A stretch of DNA of 7,033 nt from contig DHCY01000027.1 of the NCBI GenBank assembly GCA_002399085.1, positions 156,664 through 163,696 of the forward strand. The letters run 5' to 3'. Position 1 is the stretch's first letter; each line of letters opens with the position of its first letter. The position numbers and the translations under genes are program-made. The stretch comes from Anaerolineaceae bacterium UBA4890. Its GTDB lineage: Bacteria; Chloroflexota; Anaerolineae; Anaerolineales; Anaerolineaceae. Of the stretch, positions 6,604-7,033 are shown one piece after another. The notes below the pieces were generated by a model that saw only the letters and a list, made by a program, of their open reading frames with translations, was not told the DNA's origin and searched no databases.

Positions 6604-6609
6604 AGTGTA
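6604..6609 (-). promoter_or_regulatory. Possible extended -10 promoter of the ABC operon
   Basis: On the minus strand TACACT (6609-6604, 4 of 6 matches to TATAAT) is preceded by TGG, forming an extended -10 motif TGnTACACT. The best -35 is weak (ACCACA at 18-nt spacing). Transcription would begin near 6597, inside the dyad at 6576-6600. Confidence 0.3.
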
Positions 6610-6726
6610 CCATAGTGAAGGTGCCTATGTGGTTGATATGAAACAAAGATTAACAATATTTAACAGATACAAGGATTTGTGTATGGCTACATTCTACAAT
6701 TTGTCGGTCATTCCGATCCCTTTTTT

Positions 6727-6799
6727 TGTCATCGTGAACGAAGTGAAGGATCTTGCCCAATACCGTTAAGATCCTTCGCAACAAAAGCTCAGGATGACA
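6727..6799. repeat. Interspersed palindromic repeat, complete copy 1
   Basis: The left arm at 6727-6754 (ending GAAGGATCTT) and right arm at 6768-6799 (AAGATCCTTC ... AGGATGACA) can pair at both ends. An unpaired inner portion and a 13-nt loop (6755-6767) separate them. The arm resembles the noncoding repeats whose translations give VILNEVKDL- and CHRERSEG-like peptides in many bacterial genomes (from memory). A T-run at 6720-6727 abuts its left edge, but on neither strand does a T-tract follow the hairpin, so it is not a standard terminator. Confidence 0.8.
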
Positions 6800-6845
6800 A
6801 GCCAAAATACACTTATTATCTTATTCTGTCATCCTGCCATGCCTC

Positions 6846-6873
6846 TGTCATCCTGAACGAAGTGAAGGATCTT
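6846..6873 (+). repeat. Lone left arm of the palindromic repeat
   Basis: These 28 bases differ from the left arm of copy 1 at one position only (CATCC against CATCG). No right arm follows: the sequence at 6874-6923 is unrelated, so this is a half copy. A shorter head, TGTCATCCTG, occurs just before it at 6827-6836. Confidence 0.75.
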
Positions 6874-6923
6874 AACGTTTTTCTCGGCGACCCGGTTCTT
6901 TTGCACGCTCTGAGAACTCTTGC

Positions 6924-6996
6924 TGCCATTCTGAATGAAGTGAAGGATCTTGCCCAATACCGCTAAGATCCTTCGCAACAAAAGCTCAGGATGACA
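6924..6996. repeat. Interspersed palindromic repeat, complete copy 2
   Basis: Left arm 6924-6951 and right arm 6965-6996 have the same layout and loop length as the copy at 6727-6799. The right arm and most of the loop are identical to it, while four differences lie in the first 16 bases of the left arm. Confidence 0.8.
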
Positions 6997-7033
6997 AGCC
7001 AAAATACACTTATTATCTTATTCTGTCATCCTG

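Larger units (their letters stand above)
6727..7033. repeat. Direct repeat of 110 bp at 197-bp spacing, reaching the right edge
   Basis: Segment 6727-6836 recurs as 6924-7033 with five mismatches; the last 96 bases (6741-6836 and 6938-7033) differ at one position only (6766 T, 6963 C). The duplicated unit covers a whole palindromic copy plus an AT-rich spacer and the start TGTCATCCTG of the next arm. The array may continue past the window. I see no credible gene in 6610-7033 on either strand. Confidence 0.85.

Noticed and set aside
6679..6966. Plus-strand open frame of 95 codons in the repeat region
   Set aside because: Its peptide consists largely of translated repeat arms (CHRERSEG-, VILNEVKDL-like pieces), has no ribosome-binding site that I can see, and lies wholly in the palindromic repeats. 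It is a repeat artefact, not a gene.
6727..7033. CRISPR array or tRNA-like structure in the repeated region
   Set aside because: Repeats are long, imperfect palindromes with 197-bp spacing and duplicated spacer sequence, unlike short regular CRISPR repeats with unique spacers; no cas gene is present. No tRNA cloverleaf or CCA end was seen.

Overview
All supported genes in this window lie on the minus strand, so reading order runs from high to low coordinates. The organism is most probably a member of the Chloroflexota, class Anaerolineae or a close relative. The evidence is two lipoproteins with the layout common in that group: lipobox, then an Ala/Thr-rich stretch, then a Thr/Pro-rich linker, then an NBR1-type Ig-like domain. 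This is an inference from protein style, not from a marker gene.

Layout from right to left. (1) About 6610-7033 carries no credible gene. It holds an interspersed palindromic repeat family: two complete hairpin-like copies inside a 110-bp direct repeat spaced 197 bp apart, plus a lone arm between them. (2) 6565-3222 is a tightly packed three-gene ABC-2 exporter operon: a NatA/YhaQ-like ATPase with a C-terminal DUF4162-like region, then two different NatB/YhaP-like permeases. The genes overlap by 17 and 8 nt once the starts are reset by Shine-Dalgarno evidence, including a GTG start for the second permease. The operon ends in a very clear intrinsic terminator (13-bp perfect stem and U-tract). 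(3) 3071-1923 encodes a lipoprotein with an NBR1-Ig domain and an additional C-terminal domain. (4) 1843-1205 encodes a smaller lipoprotein with one NBR1-Ig domain. A consensus-like promoter precedes it and a 13-bp palindrome overlaps the -35 box. (5) 1187-162 encodes epoxyqueuosine reductase QueG, 17 nt behind the small lipoprotein and probably co-transcribed with it. (6) At the left edge, 39-1 looks like the first 13 codons of another minus-strand gene.

Functionally these are three independent jobs: export by the ABC system (substrate unknown), cell-surface adhesion or scaffolding by the two lipoproteins (inferred), and the last step of queuosine tRNA modification. The terminator separates the exporter from the lipoproteins, so adjacency alone does not link them. 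I see no defence system, mobile element, CRISPR or RNA gene. The least ordinary items are the repeat cluster, the paired NBR1-Ig lipoproteins, and two dyads placed where operators would sit.
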